A stretch of 16,134 nucleotides of DNA from positions 1 through 16,134 of the forward strand of contig JALSHL010000182.1 of the NCBI GenBank assembly GCA_026982255.1, read 5' to 3'. The notes beneath the pieces were generated by a model that was given only the letters and a program-made list of their open reading frames with translations, did no database searches and was not told the origin of the DNA. The stretch is from Paracoccaceae bacterium. Lineage in GTDB: Bacteria > Pseudomonadota > Alphaproteobacteria > Rhodobacterales > Rhodobacteraceae. This document shows, in pieces, positions 6,603-13,208 of the stretch. Positions within the stretch are counted from its first letter, which is position 1. Each line of letters opens with the position of its first letter. The position numbers and the translations under genes were made by a program.

Positions 6603-7934
6603 ATGCAGGATCCCATGAAGGGTGCCTATAGCGACCCGAATTTTACCCCGCCCCTTTCACAGGCCGTCCCGCTGGGACTGCAACACGTTCTGGCAATGTT
6701 TGCCTCGAACGTAACCCCCTCGATCATCATTGCCGGTGCCGCCGGTTTTGCCTTCGGCGGCGAGGATATGACCTACCTCGTGCAAATGGCCATGTTGTTC
6801 GCAGGGATTGCAACCCTGTTCCAGACCATTGGCTTCGGCCCTGTCGGGGCGCGCCTGCCTATCATGCAGGGGACAAGTTTCGCCTTCGTTACCGTTATGA
6901 TTATCGTGGTCAAGGACTACGGCATGGGGGCGTTGATGGGGGCTATCGTGGTAGCCGGTTTCTTCCACTTCTTGCTCGGAACGGTCATCGGCCGTATCCG
7001 TTTTCTGTTCCCCCCGCTGGTGACAGGGCTGGTTATCCTGACAATCGGGCTGAGCCTTATTCCGGTCGGCATCAAATACGCTGCCGGCGGAGCCGCCAAA
7101 TTCCAGATGGAAGCGGAAAGCTTCGGTTCTCTGGCGCACTGGTTCCCCGCATTGACTGTGATTGTGGTCGCGCTGGTGATGAAATTCTATACACGGGGAA
7201 CCCCTTCCGCAGCCGCGATCCTGATCGGACTGATTGCCGGATACATTGCCGGAATTTTCACCGGACTGGTTGACCTGGGGGCCATCGGAAGCGCCATTTC
7301 ATCGAAGCCGGCCATCGCCCTGCCGAAATTCATGCCCTACGGGTTCGAATTCAATATCGCGGCGATCCTGCCTGTCGCGCTGATCGCCATTGTATCGGCA
7401 ATCGAAACGGTCGGCGATACCAATGCAACAACCAAAGGCGGCGCCGGACGCGAGGCAACCGACCGCGAGATCGCCGGAGCCACCTTTGCCGACGGTCTCG
7501 GCTCGGCGGTGGCGGCCCTGTTCGGGGGCCTGCCGAACACCTCGTTCAGCCAAAACGCCGGCATCGTCGCCATGACCGGCGTAATGAGCCGCCATGTGGT
7601 GACCATTTCCGCGCTGTTCCTGATTGCAAGCGGTCTCAGCCCGAAAGTGGCCGCAATCTTCTCCTCCATGCCGCTTCCGGTGCTTGGCGGCGGTGTGATC
7701 GTCATGTTCGGCATGGTTGCCTCGGCTGGCCTCAATATGATTGCCGACGTCAGAATGACCCGTCGCAACATGATCATTATGGCGGTTTCGCTTTCGGTCG
7801 GCCTTGGTCTCGCCCAGGTGCCGACAGCTGTGCAATATGTTCCCGGAACCCTCAAAACCCTGCTGGTATCGGGGCTGCTGCCGGTGGCCTTCGTGGCGAT
7901 AATTCTCAATCTGCTGCTGCCGGAGCACGACTAG
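6603..7934 (+). CDS. NCS2-family nucleobase:cation symporter, probably xanthine/urate permease
   Basis: 443 residues, very hydrophobic, consistent with the 14 membrane segments of the NCS2 (nucleobase-ascorbate transporter, COG2233) family. Visible signatures are LGLQHVLAMF near the N-terminus (His28), IAIVSAIETVGDTNATT with Glu268 at the position of the family's TM8 substrate-binding Glu, and the family motif FSQNAGIVAMTGVMSR (about 315-330) with the Q-N-x-G-x4-T pattern of xanthine/urate carriers. It imports a purine with H+ or Na+ across the inner membrane. The substrate is taken to be urate and/or xanthine because uraD follows and because of the candidate xanthine-type leader; uracil is possible but less likely. 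AGGAG sits 7 bases before the ATG at 6603. A perfect hairpin follows the gene before uraD. Confidence 0.88.
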   Translation: MQDPMKGAYSDPNFTPPLSQAVPLGLQHVLAMFASNVTPSIIIAGAAGFAFGGEDMTYLVQMAMLFAGIATLFQTIGFGPVGARLPIMQGTSFAFVTVMIIVVKDYGMGALMGAIVVAGFFHFLLGTVIGRIRFLFPPLVTGLVILTIGLSLIPVGIKYAAGGAAKFQMEAESFGSLAHWFPALTVIVVALVMKFYTRGTPSAAAILIGLIAGYIAGIFTGLVDLGAIGSAISSKPAIALPKFMPYGFEFNIAAILPVALIAIVSAIETVGDTNATTKGGAGREATDREIAGATFADGLGSAVAALFGGLPNTSFSQNAGIVAMTGVMSRHVVTISALFLIASGLSPKVAAIFSSMPLPVLGGGVIVMFGMVASAGLNMIADVRMTRRNMIIMAVSLSVGLGLAQVPTAVQYVPGTLKTLLVSGLLPVAFVAIILNLLLPEHD

Positions 7935-7950
7935 CAGACAACAAACACGC

Positions 7951-7979
7951 AAGCCGCCCTTTCCAGCAGAGGGCGGCTT
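7951..7979 (+). terminator. Perfect 10-bp hairpin between the permease gene and uraD
   Basis: AAGCCGCCCT (7951-7960) and AGGGCGGCTT (7970-7979) are exact reverse complements around a 9-base loop, 16 bases after the permease stop codon. The stem is G/C-rich like an intrinsic terminator, but only TT follows and there is no T-run (next bases CGCTATG). It could therefore be a weak terminator/attenuator or an mRNA-stabilising stem that lowers uraD expression relative to the permease. Confidence 0.6.
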
Positions 7980-8011
7980 CGCTATGTCTGGACACAAATA
8001 CCGGAGAGAAC

Positions 8012-8491
8012 ATGGACAAGACTGCATTCATCGACAAATTCGGAGGGGTTTACGAACATTCCGAATGGATCGCCGCACAGGCCTACGACGACGGAGCTGA
8101 TCCGCAAGATGTCGAGGCACTGGCGCAGGTCATGCGCCGGATAGTCGAGGAAGCAGGCGAAGATGCCCAACTGGCCCTGCTACGCGCCCACCCGGATCTG
8201 GCCGGCAAACTGGCTAAATCCGGTGCCTTGACCGAAGAATCCACATCCGAGCAGGCGGGCGCCGGTCTCGACCAGTGTTCCGAAGCGGAGTTCGCGGAGT
8301 TCACACAGCTCAACACCGCCTACAAGGAGAAATTCGACTTCCCTTTCATTCTGGCCGTAAAAGGCCGGAACCGGCAGGAAATTCTGGAAAACTTCCGCAC
8401 GCGGATTCACAATACGCGCGCGGTGGAATTCCGCGAGGCGCTCGATCAGGTTCACCAGATCGCGCGCCTGCGGCTGGAAGCCATGGGCTGA
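8012..8491 (+). CDS. uraD: 2-oxo-4-hydroxy-4-carboxy-5-ureidoimidazoline (OHCU) decarboxylase
   Basis: 159 residues, the standard length for stand-alone OHCU decarboxylase. Known reaction: it decarboxylates OHCU to (S)-allantoin, the last step of urate to allantoin conversion, in the cytoplasm and without a cofactor. Family motifs are visible: RAHPDLAG (58-65, with His60 matching the catalytic His), a following TSEQAGAGLD segment, YKEKFDFPFILAVKG (104-118) and the C-terminal EFREALDQVHQIARLRL. GGAG lies 5 bases before the ATG. It is downstream of the purine permease on the same strand, past a hairpin. The partner enzymes (urate oxidase or an FAD-type urate hydroxylase, HIU hydrolase, allantoinase) are not in the window, so the pathway is split or continues elsewhere. 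Its stop codon abuts that of upp with no intervening base. Confidence 0.93.
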   Translation: MDKTAFIDKFGGVYEHSEWIAAQAYDDGADPQDVEALAQVMRRIVEEAGEDAQLALLRAHPDLAGKLAKSGALTEESTSEQAGAGLDQCSEAEFAEFTQLNTAYKEKFDFPFILAVKGRNRQEILENFRTRIHNTRAVEFREALDQVHQIARLRLEAMG

Positions 8492-9124
8492 CTATTTGGT
8501 GCCATACATCCGGTCGCCGGCATCACCCAGACCGGGCAGAATATAGCCGACCTCGTTCAGACGTTCATCGAGCGAGGCGGTGACGATCGGCACATCCGGG
8601 TGCGCCTCTTTCATGCGGGCAACGCCTTCGGGAGCCGCCAGCAGGCAGAGAAAACGGATGTTTTTTGCACCGGACTTTTTCAGCAGGTCAATCGCGGCGA
8701 CCGAGGAATTTCCTGTGGCCAGCATCGGATCGACGGCAATAACCACCCGCTCGTCCAGCTTGTCCGGCACCTTGTAGTAATACTGCACCGGCTTCAGGGT
8801 TTCCTCGTCGCGATACAGCCCGACAAAACCGACGCGGGCCGAGGGGATAAGCTCCAGAACGCCATCAAGCAGCCCGTTGCCTGCGCGCAGGATCGAGATC
8901 AGCGCCAGCTTGCGCCCTTCGAGCACCGGCGCATCCATTTCCACCAGCGGGGTTTCGATGCGCTGCGTGGTCATCGGCAATTCGCGTGTGACCTCGTAAG
9001 CAATCAACATGCTGATTTCATGTAGCAACTGGCGAAACAATCCGCTCGGCGTCTCTTTCTTGCGCATCTGGGTCAGCTTGTGCTGCACCAGCGGGTGGTC
9101 GACGATGGTCAGGTGTTCGGTCAT
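8492..9124 (-). CDS. upp: Uracil phosphoribosyltransferase
   Basis: 210 residues, the normal length. Known reaction: uracil + PRPP to UMP + PPi, a cytoplasmic pyrimidine salvage step. Motifs: VDHPLVQHKLTQMR near the N-terminus, SILRAGNGLLDG (77-88), the PRPP loop VIAVDPMLATGNS (128-140) and the C-terminal PGLGDAGDRMYGT characteristic of UPRTases. The start at 9124 fits the family N-terminus; a frame extension to 9181 overlaps add and is not family-like. It is the last gene of cdd-deoB-add-upp. Its ribosome binding site overlaps the add stop codon (11 bases between genes), which points to translational coupling. There is no room for a terminator before the convergent uraD gene. Confidence 0.96.
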   Translation of the reverse strand: MTEHLTIVDHPLVQHKLTQMRKKETPSGLFRQLLHEISMLIAYEVTRELPMTTQRIETPLVEMDAPVLEGRKLALISILRAGNGLLDGVLELIPSARVGFVGLYRDEETLKPVQYYYKVPDKLDERVVIAVDPMLATGNSSVAAIDLLKKSGAKNIRFLCLLAAPEGVARMKEAHPDVPIVTASLDERLNEVGYILPGLGDAGDRMYGTK

Positions 9125-9132
9125 GGCTTTTG

Positions 9133-9137
9133 TCCCT
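9133..9137 (-). promoter_or_regulatory. upp ribosome binding site overlapping the add stop codon
   Basis: On the minus strand AGGGA overlaps the TAG stop of add (9138-9136) and ends 8 bases before the upp ATG at 9124. Ribosomes finishing add would clear this site, so the two genes are probably translated in a coupled way. Confidence 0.6.
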
Positions 9138-10119
9138 ATCTGAATTTCGCCAGCATCCGTTGGCGCGTGTCCTCGTCGCAAAATGCGGCGTTCATGGCGG
9201 CTGTGTTTATAGCGTTAAAATCGGCGCGACCCCAAGCGAAAGTATCGGCAAGATGGGCATATTCCTCCGTCATTGTCGTATGAAAATAGGGCGGATCATC
9301 GGTCGAAACGCAGACCGGCACCCCTGCCCTGCGCAGCCGCTCGATGGAATGTTCCGGCCAGTCGGAAAACACCGACAGCGCGATATTGGAACCGGGGCAA
9401 ACCTCCAGCAGGATGTTTTCGTCGGCCAGCCGGTCAACCAGCGCGGGGTCCTCGATGGCACGAACGCCGTGACCGATGCGCGTGACTTTGAGGTGGTCGA
9501 GCGTGTCGCGCACGGAACCGGCCCCGCATATCTCGCCCGCGTGCGACGTCAGGCCAAGCCCCGCCTCGGCCGCAATCGCGAAAGCAGGAGCGAAATCGGC
9601 GGCGCTCAGGTGGCGCTCCTCTCCGCCCATACCGAATCCGGTCAGCATCGGACCTGCAGTTTCAGCCGTCAGGCGCGCGATTTTTACGGCCTCTTCAGGA
9701 CCGAAATGACGCACACAAGTGGAAATGAAGCGCGTTTCGATGCCATGGGCCGCACGGGCGTTGTCCGCCCCCTCGATCATTGCGGCAAGATATTCTTTCC
9801 ATGCCGCGACATCCCCGCCGCCGCAAAAATCGGCAGCCAGAAACAGCTCGGTATAAACCACACCGTTGGCGGCACTCTCGGCCAGAACCGCCTCGGTCAG
9901 GCGCCGGTAATCCTCGGGCGACTGCAATACGCTGGTCGCGGCTTCGTAGGTGCACAGGAATTCGGCGAAATCGGCCCAGCGATAACTGCCGTCGGCGGCG
10001 AAAACCCCGGACAGATCAACGTTTTTTTCTTTCGCCAGCGTGCGGATGAACTCAGGCGGTGCCGCGCCCTCGATATGTAGGTGAATCTCGGTTTTCGGCA
10101 GGGTTTTCCAGTCGTTCAC
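9136..10119 (-). CDS. add: Adenosine deaminase family protein (adenosine or adenine deaminase)
   Basis: 327 residues, amidohydrolase superfamily (COG1816). Zn-binding and catalytic residues are all present: H13 and H15 in TEIHLHIEG, H193 and E196 in SHAGE, H217 in RIGHGVR, D274 and D275 in STDDPPYF. It hydrolytically deaminates a 6-aminopurine in the cytoplasm; with deoB, cdd and upp alongside, adenosine/deoxyadenosine is the expected substrate. One point is odd: canonical adenosine deaminases have HxHLDG, where the Asp contacts the ribose 5'-hydroxyl, whereas this protein has HLHIEG with Glu17 there, as in adenine deaminases. The late PPYFHTT...EEY block instead looks adenosine-deaminase-like, so the exact substrate is open. 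The start is GTG at 10119, overlapping the deoB stop codon (GTGA), with GGAAGGAA about 6 bases upstream. Confidence 0.85.
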   Translation of the reverse strand: MNDWKTLPKTEIHLHIEGAAPPEFIRTLAKEKNVDLSGVFAADGSYRWADFAEFLCTYEAATSVLQSPEDYRRLTEAVLAESAANGVVYTELFLAADFCGGGDVAAWKEYLAAMIEGADNARAAHGIETRFISTCVRHFGPEEAVKIARLTAETAGPMLTGFGMGGEERHLSAADFAPAFAIAAEAGLGLTSHAGEICGAGSVRDTLDHLKVTRIGHGVRAIEDPALVDRLADENILLEVCPGSNIALSVFSDWPEHSIERLRRAGVPVCVSTDDPPYFHTTMTEEYAHLADTFAWGRADFNAINTAAMNAAFCDEDTRQRMLAKFR

Positions 10120-11321
10120 AGAAAATTCCTTCCGTGTTTTCCAGCAGTAAGGCCAAGATGTGCGGCGATGCTCTCGCCGACGTCGGCGAAATTGACAATG
10201 CCGATTTCACGCGCTGTGACGTCGGGACCGGTGATCAGGACCGGCACCCGCTCGCGTGTGTGTTCGGTGCCGGACCATGTGGGATCGTTGCCGTGATCGG
10301 CCGAGATCACCAGCATGTCGCCGCTTTTCAGACGGGACGTGATTTCCGGCAGACGGGCGTCAAAGGCCTCCAGCGCACGGGCATAACCGGCAACATCGCG
10401 CGGATGGCCGTAAAGCGTGTCGAATTCAACAAGATTGACGAAAATCAGATCGCCATCTTTGTATTCATCCATGAATTCCAGCAGATCGTCGACAAGTTCC
10501 AGATCCCGTTTACCCTTTTTTAACTTGCTGATGCCACGGTGGGCGAAGATATCCCCGATCTTCCCGACCGCGAGCGTTTGATGGCCCGCTTCGACAACAC
10601 GGTCGCAAAGGGTCGGCTCCGGCGGCGCGATGGCATAGTCCTTGCGATTGAGGGTGCGAGTGAACGTATCCGCCGTCTCGCCAATGAACGGTCGGGCAAT
10701 AATGCGCCCTACCCGCATCGGGTGGAATATGTCCGCCGCGATCTTGCAGATTTCGTAAAGGCGTTCCAGCCCGAAATGCTCCTCGTGCGCGGCAATCTGG
10801 AAAACACTGTCGGCAGACGTGTAACAAATCGGTTTGCCGCTGCGGATATGTTCCTCGCCCAGTTCGTGCAGGATCGGCATACCGGACGCGTGTTTATCGC
10901 CAAGGATGCCGGGAATGGCCGCCCGCTCGACGAATTCGGCTATTTTATCCGACGGGAATGCCGGTTCCGTATCGGGAAAATAATGCCAGTGGAACGGAAC
11001 CGGCACACCCGAAAGTTCCCAATGGCCGGACGGGGTATCCTTGCCCTGCGAAACCTCGGTTGCTGCGGCATAGGTGCCCGTCTGCCCGGCATCCAGACCC
11101 GGAGTATCTGCCCCGGAGGCAAGCCGGATCGCGGCTCCAAGGCCGAGCGCATCCAGATTGGGAAGTTTCAGCAGCCCGCTGCGCCCCGCGTCAGCCCGCC
11201 CTTCGGCACAGGCCTGCGCAATATGGGCGAGCGTATTGGCCCCCTCGTCACCGAAATCGGCCGCATCGGGGGCGCCGCCACAACCGACGGAATCGAGAAT
11301 CAGAAAAATGGCGCGGGTCAT
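10116..11321 (-). CDS. deoB: Phosphopentomutase
   Basis: 401 residues, the usual length of about 390-410; alkaline-phosphatase-superfamily mutase. Known reaction: interconverts (deoxy)ribose-1-phosphate and (deoxy)ribose-5-phosphate, feeding nucleoside-derived sugar into central metabolism, with Mn2+ and a phosphorylated Thr. Visible motifs: IFLILDSVGCGGAPDA (metal-binding Asp10) at the N-terminus, GKDTPSGHWEL with the acceptor Thr at residue 96, a metal site LVEFDTLYGHPRD, and ISADHGNDPTWSGTEHTRE near the C-terminus. The gene begins 2 bases after the cdd stop codon and overlaps add by 4 bases, so cdd, deoB and add form a tight operon. Thymidine and purine nucleoside phosphorylases, which would make its substrate, are not in the window. 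Confidence 0.96.
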   Translation of the reverse strand: MTRAIFLILDSVGCGGAPDAADFGDEGANTLAHIAQACAEGRADAGRSGLLKLPNLDALGLGAAIRLASGADTPGLDAGQTGTYAAATEVSQGKDTPSGHWELSGVPVPFHWHYFPDTEPAFPSDKIAEFVERAAIPGILGDKHASGMPILHELGEEHIRSGKPICYTSADSVFQIAAHEEHFGLERLYEICKIAADIFHPMRVGRIIARPFIGETADTFTRTLNRKDYAIAPPEPTLCDRVVEAGHQTLAVGKIGDIFAHRGISKLKKGKRDLELVDDLLEFMDEYKDGDLIFVNLVEFDTLYGHPRDVAGYARALEAFDARLPEITSRLKSGDMLVISADHGNDPTWSGTEHTRERVPVLITGPDVTAREIGIVNFADVGESIAAHLGLTAGKHGRNFL

Positions 11322-11323
11322 AA

Positions 11324-11716
11324 TTACCCCTTTTGCAAATGCGACTTGTCAAAACTGCCCGGCAGCAAATCACCCACCGTCGTTGTGCTGGTTTTCCCGG
11401 CCGGATTCGCAAGAATAACCGGCGTGTCCAGTTCCGAAAACTCGGCGATTTTCTGGCGGCAACCGCCACAGGGGGTAATCAGGACGGGACCACCGGCCAC
11501 CACCAGAATTTCCGCGATCTCCGTCTCTCCGGCCGCAATCATGGCGGCAATTGCGCCGGCCTCGGCGCAAGTTCCCTCGGGCGAGGCCACATTTTCCACG
11601 TTGCACCCGCCGAAAATCCTGCCCGAACCGCTGCGCACAGCCGCCCCCACCTTGAAATTGGAATACGGAGCATAGGCGTTCTTGCGGGCATCGAGCGCCG
11701 TTTGAAACAGGGTCAT
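11324..11716 (-). CDS. cdd: Cytidine deaminase
   Basis: 130 residues, the size of a homotetrameric bacterial cytidine deaminase. Known reaction: hydrolytic deamination of cytidine and deoxycytidine to uridine and deoxyuridine, with Zn2+, in the cytoplasm. Motifs: YSNFKVGAA (18-26), GCNVEN (37-42), the zinc/catalytic TCAEAGAI with Cys50 and Glu52, and PCGGCRQ with Cys83 and Cys86. It is the first gene of cdd-deoB-add-upp. AAAGGAAA lies about 7 bases before the ATG. The 61-base gap upstream separates it from the response regulator gene and contains a 7-bp inverted repeat (separate entry). No clear promoter could be picked there. Confidence 0.95.
   Translation of the reverse strand: MTLFQTALDARKNAYAPYSNFKVGAAVRSGSGRIFGGCNVENVASPEGTCAEAGAIAAMIAAGETEIAEILVVAGGPVLITPCGGCRQKIAEFSELDTPVILANPAGKTSTTTVGDLLPGSFDKSHLQKG
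11327..11332 (-). promoter_or_regulatory. deoB ribosome binding site inside the end of cdd
   Basis: AAGGGG on the minus strand forms the last codons of cdd and ends 5 bases before the deoB ATG (11321), with the cdd TAA in between. This arrangement implies coupled translation. Confidence 0.6.
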
Positions 11717-11733
11717 TGAAGTTTCCTTTGATA

Positions 11734-11766
11734 TCCTTCGAGACTACAGCGATTTTACCCGAAGGA
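11734..11766. repeat. 7-bp inverted repeat between the signalling genes and cdd
   Basis: TCCTTCG (11734-11740) and CGAAGGA (11760-11766) are perfect reverse complements with a 19-base spacer. It lies in the 61-base gap upstream of cdd and just after the response regulator gene. It could be a weak terminator for the signalling transcript (no T-run follows on the minus strand) or an operator for the nucleoside operon. Confidence 0.45.
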
Positions 11767-11777
11767 GCAAGCGCCGT

Positions 11778-13193
11778 TCAGTTGTTTTCCCAACTGTCTT
11801 TCTTGCGATACAGTGTCGAGGGGGAAACATCCAGCAATCGTGCCGCCTGCGTGATGGACCCGTCGCAAAACTCGATTGTCGCCTCGATAAAATCCCGTTC
11901 CAGCTGCGCCAGAGGTGTGCCGATAAAGGCGGCAAGATTCGTCGGCGGCGGGCCACCCCCCACAACATTGTTCCTGCTCCCCGATGAGCGCGCTTTGTCG
12001 GCGCTCCCGCCGTTTTCGCTGCGCGACAAGGTAATCTCGGACGGAAGCATTTCCGGCAATACAACCCGCCCGTCATTCAGCACAACGACATTGCGGATCA
12101 CATTCATCAGCTGGCGTACATTTCCGGGCCAGTCGCAAGCGGTCAGGATATCGATAACTTCCTGGCTGAACCCCTCGAAATTCTTGCCTTCCTCGTCCGA
12201 GAACTTCTTCAGCATGCTCTCGGCAATTTCCATAATGTCCGAGGGCCGGTCCCGAAGCGGCGGCAAATGGATCGGAACCACATGCAGACGATAATACAGG
12301 TCCTCGCGAAAACGTCCGGCGCGCACTTCGGCCAGTGGATCGCGGTTGGTGGCACAAACGATTCGGACATCCACCATTTGCGGCTTCGTCGCCCCCACGG
12401 GCTGGATCGTCGATGTCTGTAGGAACCGTAAAAGCTTCGTTTGCAGCGCCAGATCCATCTCGCATATTTCATCGAGAAACAGCGTCCCGCCATGTGCGGC
12501 AGCGGCCGCGCCTTTCTTGTTTGCAATCGCGCCGGTAAACGATCCTTTCAGGTGGCCGAACACTTCCGACTCGAGCAGATCACGGGGAATGGCACCGCAA
12601 TTCAACGGAATAAACGGTCCGCTTGCCCGACTGGATACATTGTGAATGGCCTGCGCACAGACATCCTTGCCGGTGCCGCTTTCCCCGGTAACGAACACGG
12701 TTGCTGTGGAGCGCCCGATATTGCGCACCATCCGGTAGATCTGCTGCATCTCTTCCGAGGAGCCGATAAACCCCTCGAATCCGCCCGGTTTTCCATCGCC
12801 CGAAACCGGTAACGGGGCATCATCGCTATGCAAGGCCTTGACCGCATTGTCTATCGCGGAAAGCAGACGGATCTCGTCAAAAGGCTTCACCAGAAAATCG
12901 AATGAACCCAGACGCATAGCCTCTACGGCACGGTTAATAGAACCGTTTGCGGTAATCACGATGATCTTGATTTCCGGCTCGGATTCAATGAACTCGGCCA
13001 TCAGCTCGGTGCCATCACCGTCCGGTAACAGTAAATCCAGAAGAACAATCTTGAATCCGTTGTTCGCAAAACGCGCACGGGCATCGGCAATGGTCGTTAC
13101 GGAAACAATATCATGACCGGCCTTGCGCAGAACGGTTTCATACACCATCGCAAGCGAGGGGGTGTCTTCAATAAGCAGGATAGGCAAAGTCAT
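11778..13193 (-). CDS. LuxO-like sigma-54-dependent response regulator (REC-AAA+-Fis HTH)
   Basis: 471 residues, cytoplasmic. Receiver domain about 1-120: acidic pair E9/D10, phospho-acceptor Asp53 (VLLDLLLPDGDG), Thr81 and Lys103. AAA+ domain about 140-385: Walker A GESGTGKD (170-177), Walker B GGTLFLDE (235-242), sigma-54 contact loop GSFTGA (217-222, a variant of GAFTGA), YRLHVVP, and sensor II WPGNVRQL. A Gly/Pro/Ser-rich linker (about 392-420) leads to a Fis-type helix-turn-helix near 446-465 (ITQAARLLDVSPSTLYRK). The AAA+ segment is strikingly close to Vibrio LuxO, for example CEMDLALQTKLLRFLQT and FREDLYYRLHVVPIHLPPLR. Phosphorylation by the hybrid kinase encoded just upstream (15-base gap) is the natural inference. 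No clear Shine-Dalgarno sequence precedes the ATG, so translation may be coupled to the kinase gene. Target genes are unknown. Confidence 0.9.
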   Translation of the reverse strand: MTLPILLIEDTPSLAMVYETVLRKAGHDIVSVTTIADARARFANNGFKIVLLDLLLPDGDGTELMAEFIESEPEIKIIVITANGSINRAVEAMRLGSFDFLVKPFDEIRLLSAIDNAVKALHSDDAPLPVSGDGKPGGFEGFIGSSEEMQQIYRMVRNIGRSTATVFVTGESGTGKDVCAQAIHNVSSRASGPFIPLNCGAIPRDLLESEVFGHLKGSFTGAIANKKGAAAAAHGGTLFLDEICEMDLALQTKLLRFLQTSTIQPVGATKPQMVDVRIVCATNRDPLAEVRAGRFREDLYYRLHVVPIHLPPLRDRPSDIMEIAESMLKKFSDEEGKNFEGFSQEVIDILTACDWPGNVRQLMNVIRNVVVLNDGRVVLPEMLPSEITLSRSENGGSADKARSSGSRNNVVGGGPPPTNLAAFIGTPLAQLERDFIEATIEFCDGSITQAARLLDVSPSTLYRKKDSWENN

Positions 13194-13208
13194 TAAGAAA
13201 TATTACCG

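Noticed and set aside
9130..10080. Plus-strand open frame (316 codons) opposite add
   Set aside because: Mirror of a gene that has all its catalytic motifs; no domain in the antisense translation.
10539..11675. Plus-strand open frame (378 codons) crossing deoB and cdd
   Set aside because: Runs antisense through two well-identified enzymes and their junction, with no recognisable domain.
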